From contig NZ_MZMU01000012.1 in assembly GCF_004123835.1 (NCBI RefSeq), positions 434,001 through 498,000 on the forward strand: a stretch of DNA of 64,000 nucleotides, written 5' to 3'. The position numbers and the translations under genes are program-made. Source of the stretch: Rhizobium leguminosarum (GTDB lineage Bacteria; Pseudomonadota; Alphaproteobacteria; Rhizobiales; Rhizobiaceae). Of this stretch, positions 8,065 through 16,087 are shown piece by piece (the first letter of the stretch is position 1; every line of letters starts with the position of its first letter). The notes under the pieces are model-generated. The model saw only the letters and a list, made by a program, of their open reading frames with translations. It made no database searches and was not told the origin of the DNA.

Positions 8065-11000
8065 CAGAAGCGGACTTTGAGCGTGCCCTTGAAGGCGCGG
8101 CCCCAGCCGGGCACACCGGGGGTGATCTCGAAGTCCTCGTCGAGCAGGTTATAGGCGGCCGCCTCCAGCTCGATGCGCTTGTCGAACGGTTCCCAGACCA
8201 GGTGGGCGTCGAGGCTCCAGTAATCGTCGAGTTTCGTGCCGAACCGATCGCCGTCGCGCTCGCCGATATAGTTGGCGGCAACCGTTGCCTTGACCTTGGC
8301 TTCGTTGACCCAGGTCAGCGCAATCTGCCCGGAATTCTGCGGTATGAAGGGAAGGGGGCCGCCATAGATCGGCTCAAGCGGATCCCGGTTTTCCGAATCC
8401 ATATAGGCATAGGTAGCCGAAAGGCCGAAACCATGGCCGAGCACGACGTTTGCTGTGACGGCAGCGCGATCGATGCTGCCGCGCGAGATCGGCAGGCTCG
8501 TATCCGACGGAAGCGAGATCATTGGAAAATCGATCGAGAAATCATGCAGTTCCTGGTGCTGATACTCGACCGAGGTGAAGAATCGATCCGTCCATTCGGC
8601 ATCCCACTGCAGCGCGACCGTATCCGTGTAGCCCTGCGGATTGGCGGAAAACTGGTTGGCCTGAAGCCCGAGGACGCCGATGGGGGCAAGGGTCGGAATT
8701 CCAATATCAAAGCTCTGACGCATGAAGGCAGCACGCAGCCAGTGGTTTTGAACCGGCGCCCAGGCGAGGCCGAAGCGCGGCTCCAGCCGGCTGATATCGA
8801 TGCCGTCGCCCTCCAGGCGCGTGGCGAACAAGGCGTATTCGCCCTTGAGGTCCGGCGTGATCTCATGCAGTACATCGACATAGCCGCGGCCGATATCGAT
8901 GGTGTTCTCGGTATGATCGGGAGGAGCTGTCAAGCCTAGCAGCGTCGCATCGACGGTGCTGCTGGCATCCATCCAGCCGCCTTCGATGCCGTAGCGAAAT
9001 GTCAACGGTCCGGCACTTATGGAATGGCTCAAAGCGCCGATGTAGGTTTGGGATTCGGTCTCCTGAGTGACGTTGGTAAAGGGAATGATGAAGGGAACCC
9101 CTCTGCCGATAAACACTGGGTCCAGGTCGACATCAAGCACGCTGCTCGTATTCGATTTGCTTCCTGAATAAAGCAATGCTCCATTCAACACGTTTTCATA
9201 CGCAAACGTGTGGCTCCAGCCGATGCCGGCATACGTGCTTTCTCGTACAGTCTCCTCTGTCGTGTAGAGAGGCAGCGGGATAGGGACACGGAACACGAGT
9301 TCCATGAACCCGGTGTTTGACGACAAGGCGTTCAGCGCTCCATCATTCTTGCCGTGGTTGACGAAGGCTACCACGCGATCATCGGGCGTGACCGTTGCCG
9401 TCAGATAACCGTTGGCGCTCAGCAGCTTGTTATCCGTCTGGACACCGCCGAAATCCTGGTAGTCGCGGTCGAGCGCCAGCTCTTCCCAGGTCAGGTTGCC
9501 ATAGAAGCTGATCGGAATGGTCTCGTTCGAATAGCCCTGGATATCGGCTTCGCCGATGCGCCTGGTATGGCCGTCGACGCTGTTGATGCCGCCGCCGAGC
9601 GAACCTTCGATGAAGGGCACATCGAATAGCGTTACCGAGCGCGAGCGGCCGGAAAGCATGTGTGGCGAAAGCAGCAGGCCCTGGATGAAGGATGAGTAGC
9701 TCGACGCGTTGCCGCGGTTTTGGATGATATTGTCGTCGCCGAAGCTGGTCGCGTTGACGAAAGGAAAGATGCTGCCCTTGATCGACTGATCGATATAACC
9801 GGTGCCGTTGAAAGGATCGAAGACGGCATCGCCGTAATAGCGGCCCCAGGCATCCAATCCTTGCAGGCGGAAGGCGTCGTTCAGTGTCGAACCGGCGCTC
9901 GCATTGGCGCCGAGGCCGCTGTAATCGCCGCCGCGGGCGCGTGAGCGGCGCAGGAATTCCTGCGCGTTGCGGATCGCGCCATCCGAATCGTAGTCGTCGA
10001 TATCGATCGCGGTGCGGAAGGACGAGATGACCGGATCGTCATCGTCGAGGCGGTTGGCGTTGTCGAGCGCCTGTTCGGACGGAAGCCGGTCGCCCTTTTC
10101 ATAATGGGCGGCTGCGAGCATGAACTGCGACTGCGAATGCGCGGGATTGGCGGTGCTGGCGGCAAGCAGATCTTGCAGCGCCTTGTCGCGCTCGCCGGAC
10201 TGCAGGTAATAGCGGCCGCGGGCAAGCAGGGCATGATCGAAGGACGGATCAAGCGCGATCGCGGTGTCGATTTCGCGCTTGGCTTCCTTCATGCGCGCCT
10301 GATCGAGATAGAGTATCGAGAGGTTCGCGTGCAGCAGCGGGTCCTGCGGATCGAGCTCGATCGCCTTCTTGAAGGCCTTTTCCGCTTCGCCATTGGCATC
10401 GCGCGAGCTCTGCAGAAGGCCGAGAGAGTTCAGCGTGCCTGATGCACCGGGGGCAAGCGCGATGGCGCGGTTCAGGTCGGCAAGCGCGCCGTTGATATCG
10501 CTTTCATAGCTTGCCTTGTAACCCGCACGGGCGGAGAGCGCCATCGGATGATCAGGGTCGAGCGACAGCGAGCGTTCTATCGCTTCCTTCATCTGCTCAC
10601 GGTCGTCGGTGAGCTCCGCCAACTGGGCGCGGACCGCCGGCAGGGTCGGATCATCGGGATAGCGCTGCTCTGCTTTCTTTATAATTTCGAGCGCTGCGCG
10701 CGGGTTTTTTAGGAAGCCTGTCGTATAGGCCTCCATGATCGCGCCATAGGGGCCGGTGGTGTTGGCCGGCGGCTGTTCGGCATGGGCGGGGTCGGCCAGC
10801 GAACGGGCGAAATAGTCGCCATATTGGGCCATGTTGCGGCGTGTCGGGTCGAGATGCGGCAGGGCCTTCTGGAAGAGCTTGGCGGCATCGCCATAGCGCT
10901 TTTCCGAGCCGGCGATGGTGGCGTCGATCAGGTCGACGCGCGCCTGCTGGGCTGCCGTCAGTTTGCGATCGCGGATATTCTTCAGCGTTGCGGCTGCAGC

Positions 11001-11780
11001 ATGGCGTCCGTCGAAGGCGCTCTGCACTTCGGCAAGTTCCAGCCAGTCTTCGGTGGTGCGGCGCTCCGGCGGCAGCGCCAGCAGGCGGCGGCGTTCGGTC
11101 GCCATGCGGTCGGCCCGTAGCGGCGACGTCGGCATCAGGTCGAAGCCGTCGCGCAAGTCCAGATAGAAGAGCATCTGTTCGCGGTCATCGGGATTGACGC
11201 TGATGATCTTGGTCGGCGCCTGGCCAATGGTGGCGACCGCCCCTTCGCCCTCGTTCACCTCGACGCTGCCCTGCGGGTTGCTGAGCGCCACGCGGCCTTC
11301 GAGCACGATCATCGAGGTCTTGGCGCCCTCGACGGTCATGGTCCAGTCGGTGCCGCGGATGGCGGCGGCGGCGGCCGGTGTTTCCACCGTCAGGCCCTGG
11401 CCGCCACGCTCGGCGCGTGCCCAGATGGTGCCGGATTGGAGATTGAGCACGGTATCGCCGCTCGCAGCCATTTTCTTGACCTGCAGCGAGGAATTGCGGC
11501 CAAGGCGAACCTGGGTGTGGTCGGAAAAGACGATGGCGAGCTGACCGTTGGCGTTGGTGCGCAACACGTCGCCGGTCAGGAGATCCTGATTGATGTCGAC
11601 GACACGCCAGTTCGACACGTCGATGAAGCGGACTTCTTCGCCGGTCTTGCGGGCGATGACGGAACCGGCGACCGGTGTTGCACGCGGCAAGGGATCGGCC
11701 GCTGCCGGCCGCCCGAAACCGGGCACGGCAAACGCAAGCGCCATCCCGACGCGACAGATGTTACTGGAATAACCCCGCAT
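8064..11780 (-). CDS. FecR-domain / TPR / outer-membrane beta-barrel fusion protein
   Basis: I place the start at 11780 because the protein then opens with a signal peptide (about residues 1-28, ending AAADP); the frame stays open upstream but without export features. The 1238 residues contain a FecR domain (about 40-165, with the typical GQLAIVFSDHTQVRLGRNSSL core), a linker, a run of TPR repeats (about 240-600) and a C-terminal half rich in alternating aromatic strands that ends in VRF, the mark of an outer-membrane barrel. It should sit in the outer membrane with FecR and TPR parts in the periplasm, where it could contact the CHASE2 domain of the coupled cyclase. It does not look like a classical TonB receptor: no plug or TonB box is visible. 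The joint role is inferred. Confidence 0.8.
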   Translation of the reverse strand: MRGYSSNICRVGMALAFAVPGFGRPAAADPLPRATPVAGSVIARKTGEEVRFIDVSNWRVVDINQDLLTGDVLRTNANGQLAIVFSDHTQVRLGRNSSLQVKKMAASGDTVLNLQSGTIWARAERGGQGLTVETPAAAAAIRGTDWTMTVEGAKTSMIVLEGRVALSNPQGSVEVNEGEGAVATIGQAPTKIISVNPDDREQMLFYLDLRDGFDLMPTSPLRADRMATERRRLLALPPERRTTEDWLELAEVQSAFDGRHAAAATLKNIRDRKLTAAQQARVDLIDATIAGSEKRYGDAAKLFQKALPHLDPTRRNMAQYGDYFARSLADPAHAEQPPANTTGPYGAIMEAYTTGFLKNPRAALEIIKKAEQRYPDDPTLPAVRAQLAELTDDREQMKEAIERSLSLDPDHPMALSARAGYKASYESDINGALADLNRAIALAPGASGTLNSLGLLQSSRDANGEAEKAFKKAIELDPQDPLLHANLSILYLDQARMKEAKREIDTAIALDPSFDHALLARGRYYLQSGERDKALQDLLAASTANPAHSQSQFMLAAAHYEKGDRLPSEQALDNANRLDDDDPVISSFRTAIDIDDYDSDGAIRNAQEFLRRSRARGGDYSGLGANASAGSTLNDAFRLQGLDAWGRYYGDAVFDPFNGTGYIDQSIKGSIFPFVNATSFGDDNIIQNRGNASSYSSFIQGLLLSPHMLSGRSRSVTLFDVPFIEGSLGGGINSVDGHTRRIGEADIQGYSNETIPISFYGNLTWEELALDRDYQDFGGVQTDNKLLSANGYLTATVTPDDRVVAFVNHGKNDGALNALSSNTGFMELVFRVPIPLPLYTTEETVRESTYAGIGWSHTFAYENVLNGALLYSGSKSNTSSVLDVDLDPVFIGRGVPFIIPFTNVTQETESQTYIGALSHSISAGPLTFRYGIEGGWMDASSTVDATLLGLTAPPDHTENTIDIGRGYVDVLHEITPDLKGEYALFATRLEGDGIDISRLEPRFGLAWAPVQNHWLRAAFMRQSFDIGIPTLAPIGVLGLQANQFSANPQGYTDTVALQWDAEWTDRFFTSVEYQHQELHDFSIDFPMISLPSDTSLPISRGSIDRAAVTANVVLGHGFGLSATYAYMDSENRDPLEPIYGGPLPFIPQNSGQIALTWVNEAKVKATVAANYIGERDGDRFGTKLDDYWSLDAHLVWEPFDKRIELEAAAYNLLDEDFEITPGVPGWGRAFKGTLKVRF

Positions 11781-11909
11781 GTCCTCGACCCCACACCCCG
11801 CTTCCCCTTTGTCCGTGTAGAGTGGAAAAGTCAAGCGCGCTGCACACGTGTTCTTGCTTTCGTCGCAAAGTGTAATATCAGGGAAACACTTTAGGGGTGG
11901 AGTATTCAC

Positions 11910-12449
11910 GTGAGCGAATTCGAAAATGCGACCGAGGTTATGCTGAGCAAGCCGTCGAGTGGGGACATCGGTGCCGAGTACTTCGACCATATCAAGAAAA
12001 TCAACGACATATTTTATGACCAGATCAAGATATCCGACCAGAAGGCCGCCTATATTTTTACTTTCATGCTCGCCTTTCTGGTGAGCTCCAGCGAAGTGAG
12101 GGCCGTGTTCAGCCTGACGCGTTACACCGGCGGCACGCCGGGCAGCATGCTGTTCTCAGGCCTGCTTGCGGCAGCCTCAGTCTTCTCGATCCTGTCGGCG
12201 ATTCTTGTTGTGCTGCCGCGGCGTCTCGGCACCTCCACCTCGCTATTCTGGGGCGCCTGGCCCGATCATCGCGACATGTTTTTCGAGGCCGCCCTTCGCC
12301 GCGACGAGCGCTACCTCTTCGATCAGTACCTCGAAAATGCCAACACCCTCTCCGCCATCGCCCGCAGTAAATACCGCTGCGTCACCTTTGCATTCCGCGG
12401 GCTGATGGTGAGTGTGATCGCCTATGTGCTGCTGTTGGTGGCGGTGTGA
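11910..12449 (+). CDS. Small membrane protein resembling the Pycsar effector family (PycTM / DUF5706-like)
   Basis: The 179-residue protein has an amphipathic N-terminal helix ending in ISDQKAA (about 41-47), hydrophobic spans at about 46-61, 79-104 and 157-177, and between the last two a conserved-looking helical block with RRDERYLFDQYLENANTLSAIARSKY. The D-x-KA motif before the first span and the L…NA..LS.IA..KY pattern before the last are what I recall of the PycTM family. Members of that family respond to cyclic nucleotides and damage the membrane in phage defence. GTG start with a GGAG site. It is divergent from the FecR-TPR-barrel/cyclase operon, 129 bases away. The family match is from memory; the function here is inference. 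Confidence 0.6.
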   Translation: MSEFENATEVMLSKPSSGDIGAEYFDHIKKINDIFYDQIKISDQKAAYIFTFMLAFLVSSSEVRAVFSLTRYTGGTPGSMLFSGLLAAASVFSILSAILVVLPRRLGTSTSLFWGAWPDHRDMFFEAALRRDERYLFDQYLENANTLSAIARSKYRCVTFAFRGLMVSVIAYVLLLVAV

Positions 12450-12511
12450 CGGCGTTGTTAACACCCTCATTTGCCTTCGCTTGCCGCTCAAGGCGTTCGT
12501 CGCTGGCACTC

Positions 12512-12771
12512 CTCACCCCCTTTCATCTGCCTGCCGGCACCTTCCGCGCCGGGGAGGCGGGGGAAGCGTTCACCGTCGCTTCCACGCTTCCGGATAGGCG
12601 AGACGCTGCCACGAGCCCGCTTCTCCCCAGCGGGGAGAAGATGCCGGCAGGCAGATGAGGGGGTGAGCGGCAAAGTCGCGAATGCGCTGAGCGTCAGCGA
12701 AGGGCAATAAATGTCGTGCCGTGCGGCCCCCTTCCGACCCTTCGGGCCACCTTCTCCCCGCTGGGGAGAAG
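12512..12771. repeat. RIME-type intergenic mosaic repeat, compound copy A
   Basis: The core runs from a CTTCTCCCC/GGGGAGAAG palindrome at 12620-12640 to a second one at 12751-12771, with the conserved GGGTGAGCGG…GCGAATGCGCTGAGCG stretch between. Upstream, 12512-12544 is an inverted copy of 12637-12669 (the GCCGGCAGGCAGATGAGGGGG segment), so the element is compound. The same core recurs at 32820-32974 and, inverted, at 43726-43881. It fills the 338-base gap between the PycTM-like gene and the convergent RidA gene, which otherwise holds nothing I can call. Confidence 0.88.
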
Positions 12772-12787
12772 GGGAGCAGTGCTGCTT

Positions 12788-13273
12788 TCAGCCGACTTCG
12801 AGGACAAGTTCAAGTTTGATCGGCACACCTAAAGGCAGGCTAGCGACGCCGAGGACGACGCGGCCGGAGAGTTTTTCCTCGCCGAAGACCTGGAGCAGCA
12901 TTTCGGATGCTCCATCCGCAACCTTCGGATGGTCGCGGAAATCGCCTTCGGTCGCGATGTAGACGCCGAGCTTGACGACCCTGACGACGCTGTCCAGCGA
13001 GCCCAGATAGTCTTTGGCGGCTGCGAGCGCGCTCAGCGTTGCCGTTTCGGCGGCCTTCCTGCCGTCTTCGACCGTCAAAGCACCGCCGACGCGGCCGATA
13101 TAGCGGGGCTCATGGCCGACGACGGGCAGCATTCCGCTGAAAAAGACCAGATTGCCGGTCCTTGTCGCTTCGACATAGGCCCCGAAGGGTGTCGGCGGCG
13201 GGGGAAGCGTGATGCCGAGTTCCTGCAGCCGCCGTTCCGCGCCGGCTGCCTCAGCTTTCGCATGGTCTACCAT
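12788..13273 (-). CDS. RidA (YjgF/YER057c/UK114)-family protein
   Basis: This 161-residue protein has the RidA pattern: a TPFGAYVEATRTGNLVFFSGMLPV region near the N-terminus, a central helix with A…A..A, VVRVVKLGVYIA and a C-terminal VLGVASLPLGVPIKLELVLEV strand pair. RidA proteins are trimers that hydrolyse reactive enamine/imine intermediates. The length and the GVASLPLGVPIK end fit the longer RidA-like branch, which may lack the arginine of true RidA: the usual R of R-x-x-V.V..LP is replaced by G-V-A-S-L-P. I therefore do not call it ridA. Its ATG overlaps the stop of the SDR gene by several bases, so both are one transcript facing a divergent LysR gene. Confidence 0.85.
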   Translation of the reverse strand: MVDHAKAEAAGAERRLQELGITLPPPPTPFGAYVEATRTGNLVFFSGMLPVVGHEPRYIGRVGGALTVEDGRKAAETATLSALAAAKDYLGSLDSVVRVVKLGVYIATEGDFRDHPKVADGASEMLLQVFGEEKLSGRVVLGVASLPLGVPIKLELVLEVG

Positions 13274-13992
13274 TTGCCCAGATGTGCGCCGCCGTCGACG
13301 TGCAGCACCTCCCCGGTTACGCGCGGCGCTTCGGTGAGGAAGACGACGGCATCGACGATCTCCTCGACGTTGGAAATGCCTGCCATCGGCGACAGCGTCC
13401 TCAGGAAGTCCTTCGGATTGTCCTTGTGCAACGGCGTATCCACGACACCGGGAGCAACGATATTGAAGCGAATTGCCTCGTTCGCATATTCCATCGCCAG
13501 GTTCTTGGAGATGGCGTTGATACCGCCCTTTGTCATCATCGAGACTGAGGCGGAGAAACCGGCGATCGGATGATCGGTCAATGGGGTGGTGATACTGACG
13601 ACGCTGCCGCCCGTTTTCTGCACGAGCATCTGCCTGACGACCTGTTGGGTCAGGTGGATGAAGCCTTCGAGATTGGTCGAGGACAATTTCTGGAAGTCGG
13701 CCATCGTGAACTCGACGAATGGCTTGGCTAGAAAAATGCCGGCATTGTTGACGAGCGCGTCGATCGAGCCGAAGCGATCGATTGCGGTCCTTGCCACCCG
13801 CGCTGCGGTTTCGGCATCGCCGATGTCGCCATCGACGAGCGCCAGCCTGTCCGAGGCTTGGAAAGCCTTCGAGGCGCTGACCTGGCGCGAGGTAGCGACG
13901 ACATTGTAGCCGCGCTCGATGAAGGCATTGACGAGGCCGGCTCCGATACCCTGGGAGGCACCCGTGACGATGACCGTTTTTCTCGTAGTCAT
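13267..13992 (-). CDS. Short-chain dehydrogenase/reductase, atypical active site
   Basis: The 241-residue protein has the classical SDR cofactor motif TGASQGIG (10-17), the NNAG motif (82-85) and PGVVDTP (181-187). The active-site lysine is Lys155 (MMTKGG), but the position four residues earlier, normally the catalytic Tyr of YxxxK, is Ser151, read directly from the DNA. I recall other SDRs with a similar Tyr-less PIAG…A.V.M.TKGG segment, so this may be a subfamily trait rather than damage. ATG follows GGAGATCAGC. The gene overlaps a RidA-like gene and is divergent from a LysR regulator that probably controls it. Substrate unknown; catalysis uncertain. Confidence 0.88.
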   Translation of the reverse strand: MTTRKTVIVTGASQGIGAGLVNAFIERGYNVVATSRQVSASKAFQASDRLALVDGDIGDAETAARVARTAIDRFGSIDALVNNAGIFLAKPFVEFTMADFQKLSSTNLEGFIHLTQQVVRQMLVQKTGGSVVSITTPLTDHPIAGFSASVSMMTKGGINAISKNLAMEYANEAIRFNIVAPGVVDTPLHKDNPKDFLRTLSPMAGISNVEEIVDAVVFLTEAPRVTGEVLHVDGGAHLGKW

Positions 13993-14186
13993 GCTGATCT
14001 CCATAATCTGGTTCGGGCAACGCGGGCCTTGCGGTTGCAAAGGCGGGGTCGCTCGAGATGGGGCTGCTGCGAATGCGCCTCCATCCGGTTGTGGTTGTTT
14101 TCGCAAGGTGAATATGGCGAAAACTCCATTACCCGATTAGATGGAAATATCTGGATTCTCTTTTGCATTCATGCAAAAATTAGCGC

Positions 14187-15089
14187 ATGGCCGATCTGAA
14201 CGACATCGCCGTTTTCGTGAAGGTGGCGCAGTATGGCAGCTTCAGCCGTGCTGCCCTTTCCCTCGGCATGCCGGTATCGACCGTCAGCCGGAAGGTGACG
14301 TCGCTGGAGGAGCAGCTCGGCGTGACGCTCATGCAGCGGACGACCCGCAAACTGAGCCTGACCGCGCAGGGCCGGGCCTATTACGACAGGTGCAGCGAAC
14401 CGCTCGCCCATCTCCTCGACGCCGAGCAGGCGCTCACCGAGACACAGAGAAAACCGGAAGGTCTGCTGAAGATCTCGGTGCCTGTCATCTTCGGGCAGGA
14501 GGTCTTCTACGAATTCATCTCATCCTTCCTAAAGACCTATCCCAATATCCAGATCGATCTCTTCGTCACCAACCTGTTTCTCGATCTGATCGCCGAGAAT
14601 GTCGATCTCGGCATCCGCTTCGGCGAACTTAAGGATTCCTCCATCGTGGCGCAGCGGCTCGGCAAGAGCGTGCGCTATCTGGTCGCCGCACCGGATTATC
14701 TGAAGGGCAGGGTGCCTCCCACCAAGCCCGAAGAGCTGAAGGACCATCAGTGCGTGCTCTTGAACGGCCGCAACGGCGAGGCAGAATGGCATCTCGTGAA
14801 CGGTCGCAAATCGGTTCGCCTGCATGTGTCGGGGCCGGTATCGAGCCGGGATTTCGATGCGGTGAGCGCCTTCACCTATCGCGGACATGGCATCGGCCTG
14901 CTGCCTTCGACTTATTGCGACGAACAGATCAAAAAAGGCGAACTCGTCCGCCTGCTGCCGGACTGGTCGTCCGAGGAAATTTTCGTGCACGCCGTCTATC
15001 CCACGCGCCGCTTCCTGCCCGCCCGATTGCAGGTCTTTCTCGAGGCGTTGAAAGCATGGAAGACCCCCTTGTGGCTTCCCTTGCATTGA
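14187..15089 (+). CDS. LysR-family transcriptional regulator
   Basis: This 300-residue protein has the LysR plan: an N-terminal winged helix-turn-helix (about 1-60, with FSRAALSLGMPVSTVSRKVTSLEEQLG) and a periplasmic-binding-like effector domain (about 88-295). It belongs by look to the large CrgA-like branch. It is divergent from the SDR/RidA unit across a 194-base gap, the usual layout for a LysR protein and its target. The likely effector is a substrate or product of that pair, which is unknown. Confidence 0.92.
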   Translation: MADLNDIAVFVKVAQYGSFSRAALSLGMPVSTVSRKVTSLEEQLGVTLMQRTTRKLSLTAQGRAYYDRCSEPLAHLLDAEQALTETQRKPEGLLKISVPVIFGQEVFYEFISSFLKTYPNIQIDLFVTNLFLDLIAENVDLGIRFGELKDSSIVAQRLGKSVRYLVAAPDYLKGRVPPTKPEELKDHQCVLLNGRNGEAEWHLVNGRKSVRLHVSGPVSSRDFDAVSAFTYRGHGIGLLPSTYCDEQIKKGELVRLLPDWSSEEIFVHAVYPTRRFLPARLQVFLEALKAWKTPLWLPLH

Positions 15090-15202
15090 AGGCTTCCGAT
15101 TCCATCACCGAAAATTGAAGCCGTGCGCGTGGGCGAGCGTCCTCCCTCGGCCAAGCTGTGTTAGAGTTCGCTGGCTTGGATGGCGCAGGGATTGGATTGC
15201 CA

Positions 15203-15979
15203 ATGCTGACGACACTTGCGGTGCTTATGGTTCTTTCCGGCCTCGTCTCCATCGCGCAAGCGGCGGGAAGCGAGGTCGATGTGACCCTCGTGCTTGCCGT
15301 CGACACTTCGCGGTCAATGGACTTCGAGGAGATCGGCATCCAGCGCGAAGGTTATGTCGAAGCGCTCAAACACAAGGAATTCATCGACGCGGTAAAGGGC
15401 GGCCTGACCGGCCGCATCGCCATCAGCTATTTCGAATGGGCAGGTTATGTCGTCCAGGATTCCGTCATCGACTGGCAGGTGATCGAGACGGAAGAGGATG
15501 CAATTGCTTTTGCCGATAAACTTGAAGCCCGGCCGATTGCCACGCAGCGGCGCACATCGATCTCCACCGCAATCGCCCAGGGCGCCAGCATGATCGTTTC
15601 CAGTCCGTTTCAGTCCAGGCGGCAGGTGATCGATGTCTCCGGCGATGGGCCGAACAATTCCGGCGATCCCGTCACCCCCGCCCGCGACAAGGCGATAGAA
15701 GCCGGCATGATCATCAATGGCCTCGCCATCATGCTGCGGCCATCCGATGCGCCCAACGGGCTCGACAAATATTATGCGGATTGCGTGATCGGCGGTCCCG
15801 GCGCCTTTGTGCTGCCGGTCCGCAAAATAGAGGATTTCGCCGTTGCCGTGCGCCGCAAGCTGGTGCTGGAGATCAGCGGCATTTCCCCGGCGGCGACGGT
15901 GCAGAAAACAGCCGGCGCCGAGACGGGCACCGACTGCCTGATCGGTGAGAAGCAGTGGCGGGACATCTTCGACCGCTGA
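15203..15979 (+). CDS. DUF1194-family exported protein with von Willebrand A-like domain
   Basis: The product (258 residues from the ATG at 15203) opens with a signal peptide ending SIAQAAG and continues with VDVTLVLAVDTSRSM, the D-x-S-x-S metal-ion-dependent adhesion site of a VWA domain. Later elements such as RRTSISTAIAQGA (the MIDAS Thr/Ser) and RQVIDVSGDGPNNSG (the MIDAS Asp) fit the DUF1194 family. These proteins are secreted or periplasmic, of unknown role, and presumably bind another protein through the metal site. A GTG at 15158 in the same frame is a less likely start, since it would bury the signal peptide. The gene is monocistronic and ends next to a palindromic repeat. Confidence 0.85.
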   Translation: MLTTLAVLMVLSGLVSIAQAAGSEVDVTLVLAVDTSRSMDFEEIGIQREGYVEALKHKEFIDAVKGGLTGRIAISYFEWAGYVVQDSVIDWQVIETEEDAIAFADKLEARPIATQRRTSISTAIAQGASMIVSSPFQSRRQVIDVSGDGPNNSGDPVTPARDKAIEAGMIINGLAIMLRPSDAPNGLDKYYADCVIGGPGAFVLPVRKIEDFAVAVRRKLVLEISGISPAATVQKTAGAETGTDCLIGEKQWRDIFDR

Positions 15980-15984
15980 TGCCA

Positions 15985-16080
15985 GAACAGGATGATTTTA
16001 GGCCGGGTCGGCCCAAAATCTCAATCCTGTTAGAGCATGATGTCGTCCGAAAACCGCGCACACTTTTCGGCATCATGCTC
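15985..16080. repeat. Rhizobial intergenic palindromic element, copy 2
   Basis: AACAGGAT (15985-15992) pairs with ATCCTGTT (16024-16031), and AGCATGATG (16034-16042) pairs with CATCATGCT (16071-16079). The second hairpin is nearly identical to that of copy 1 at 2191-2235. It separates the convergent DUF1194 and beta-lactamase genes and could act as a bidirectional RNA end. Confidence 0.82.
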
Positions 16081-16087
16081 TACCGGG

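Noticed and set aside
8202..8939. 245-codon forward frame inside the FecR-TPR-barrel gene
   Set aside because: It lies entirely antisense to a frame with clear domains and has no motif of its own.
6094..12449. Calling the cluster a canonical Pycsar defence system
   Set aside because: The cyclase is membrane-bound with CHASE2 and has the Lys/Asp adenine-selecting residues; Pycsar cyclases are small and make cCMP or cUMP.
12512..12771. Reading the repeated palindromes as a CRISPR array
   Set aside because: There are no regular short repeats with unique spacers; the palindromes belong to RIME-type elements found three times in the window.
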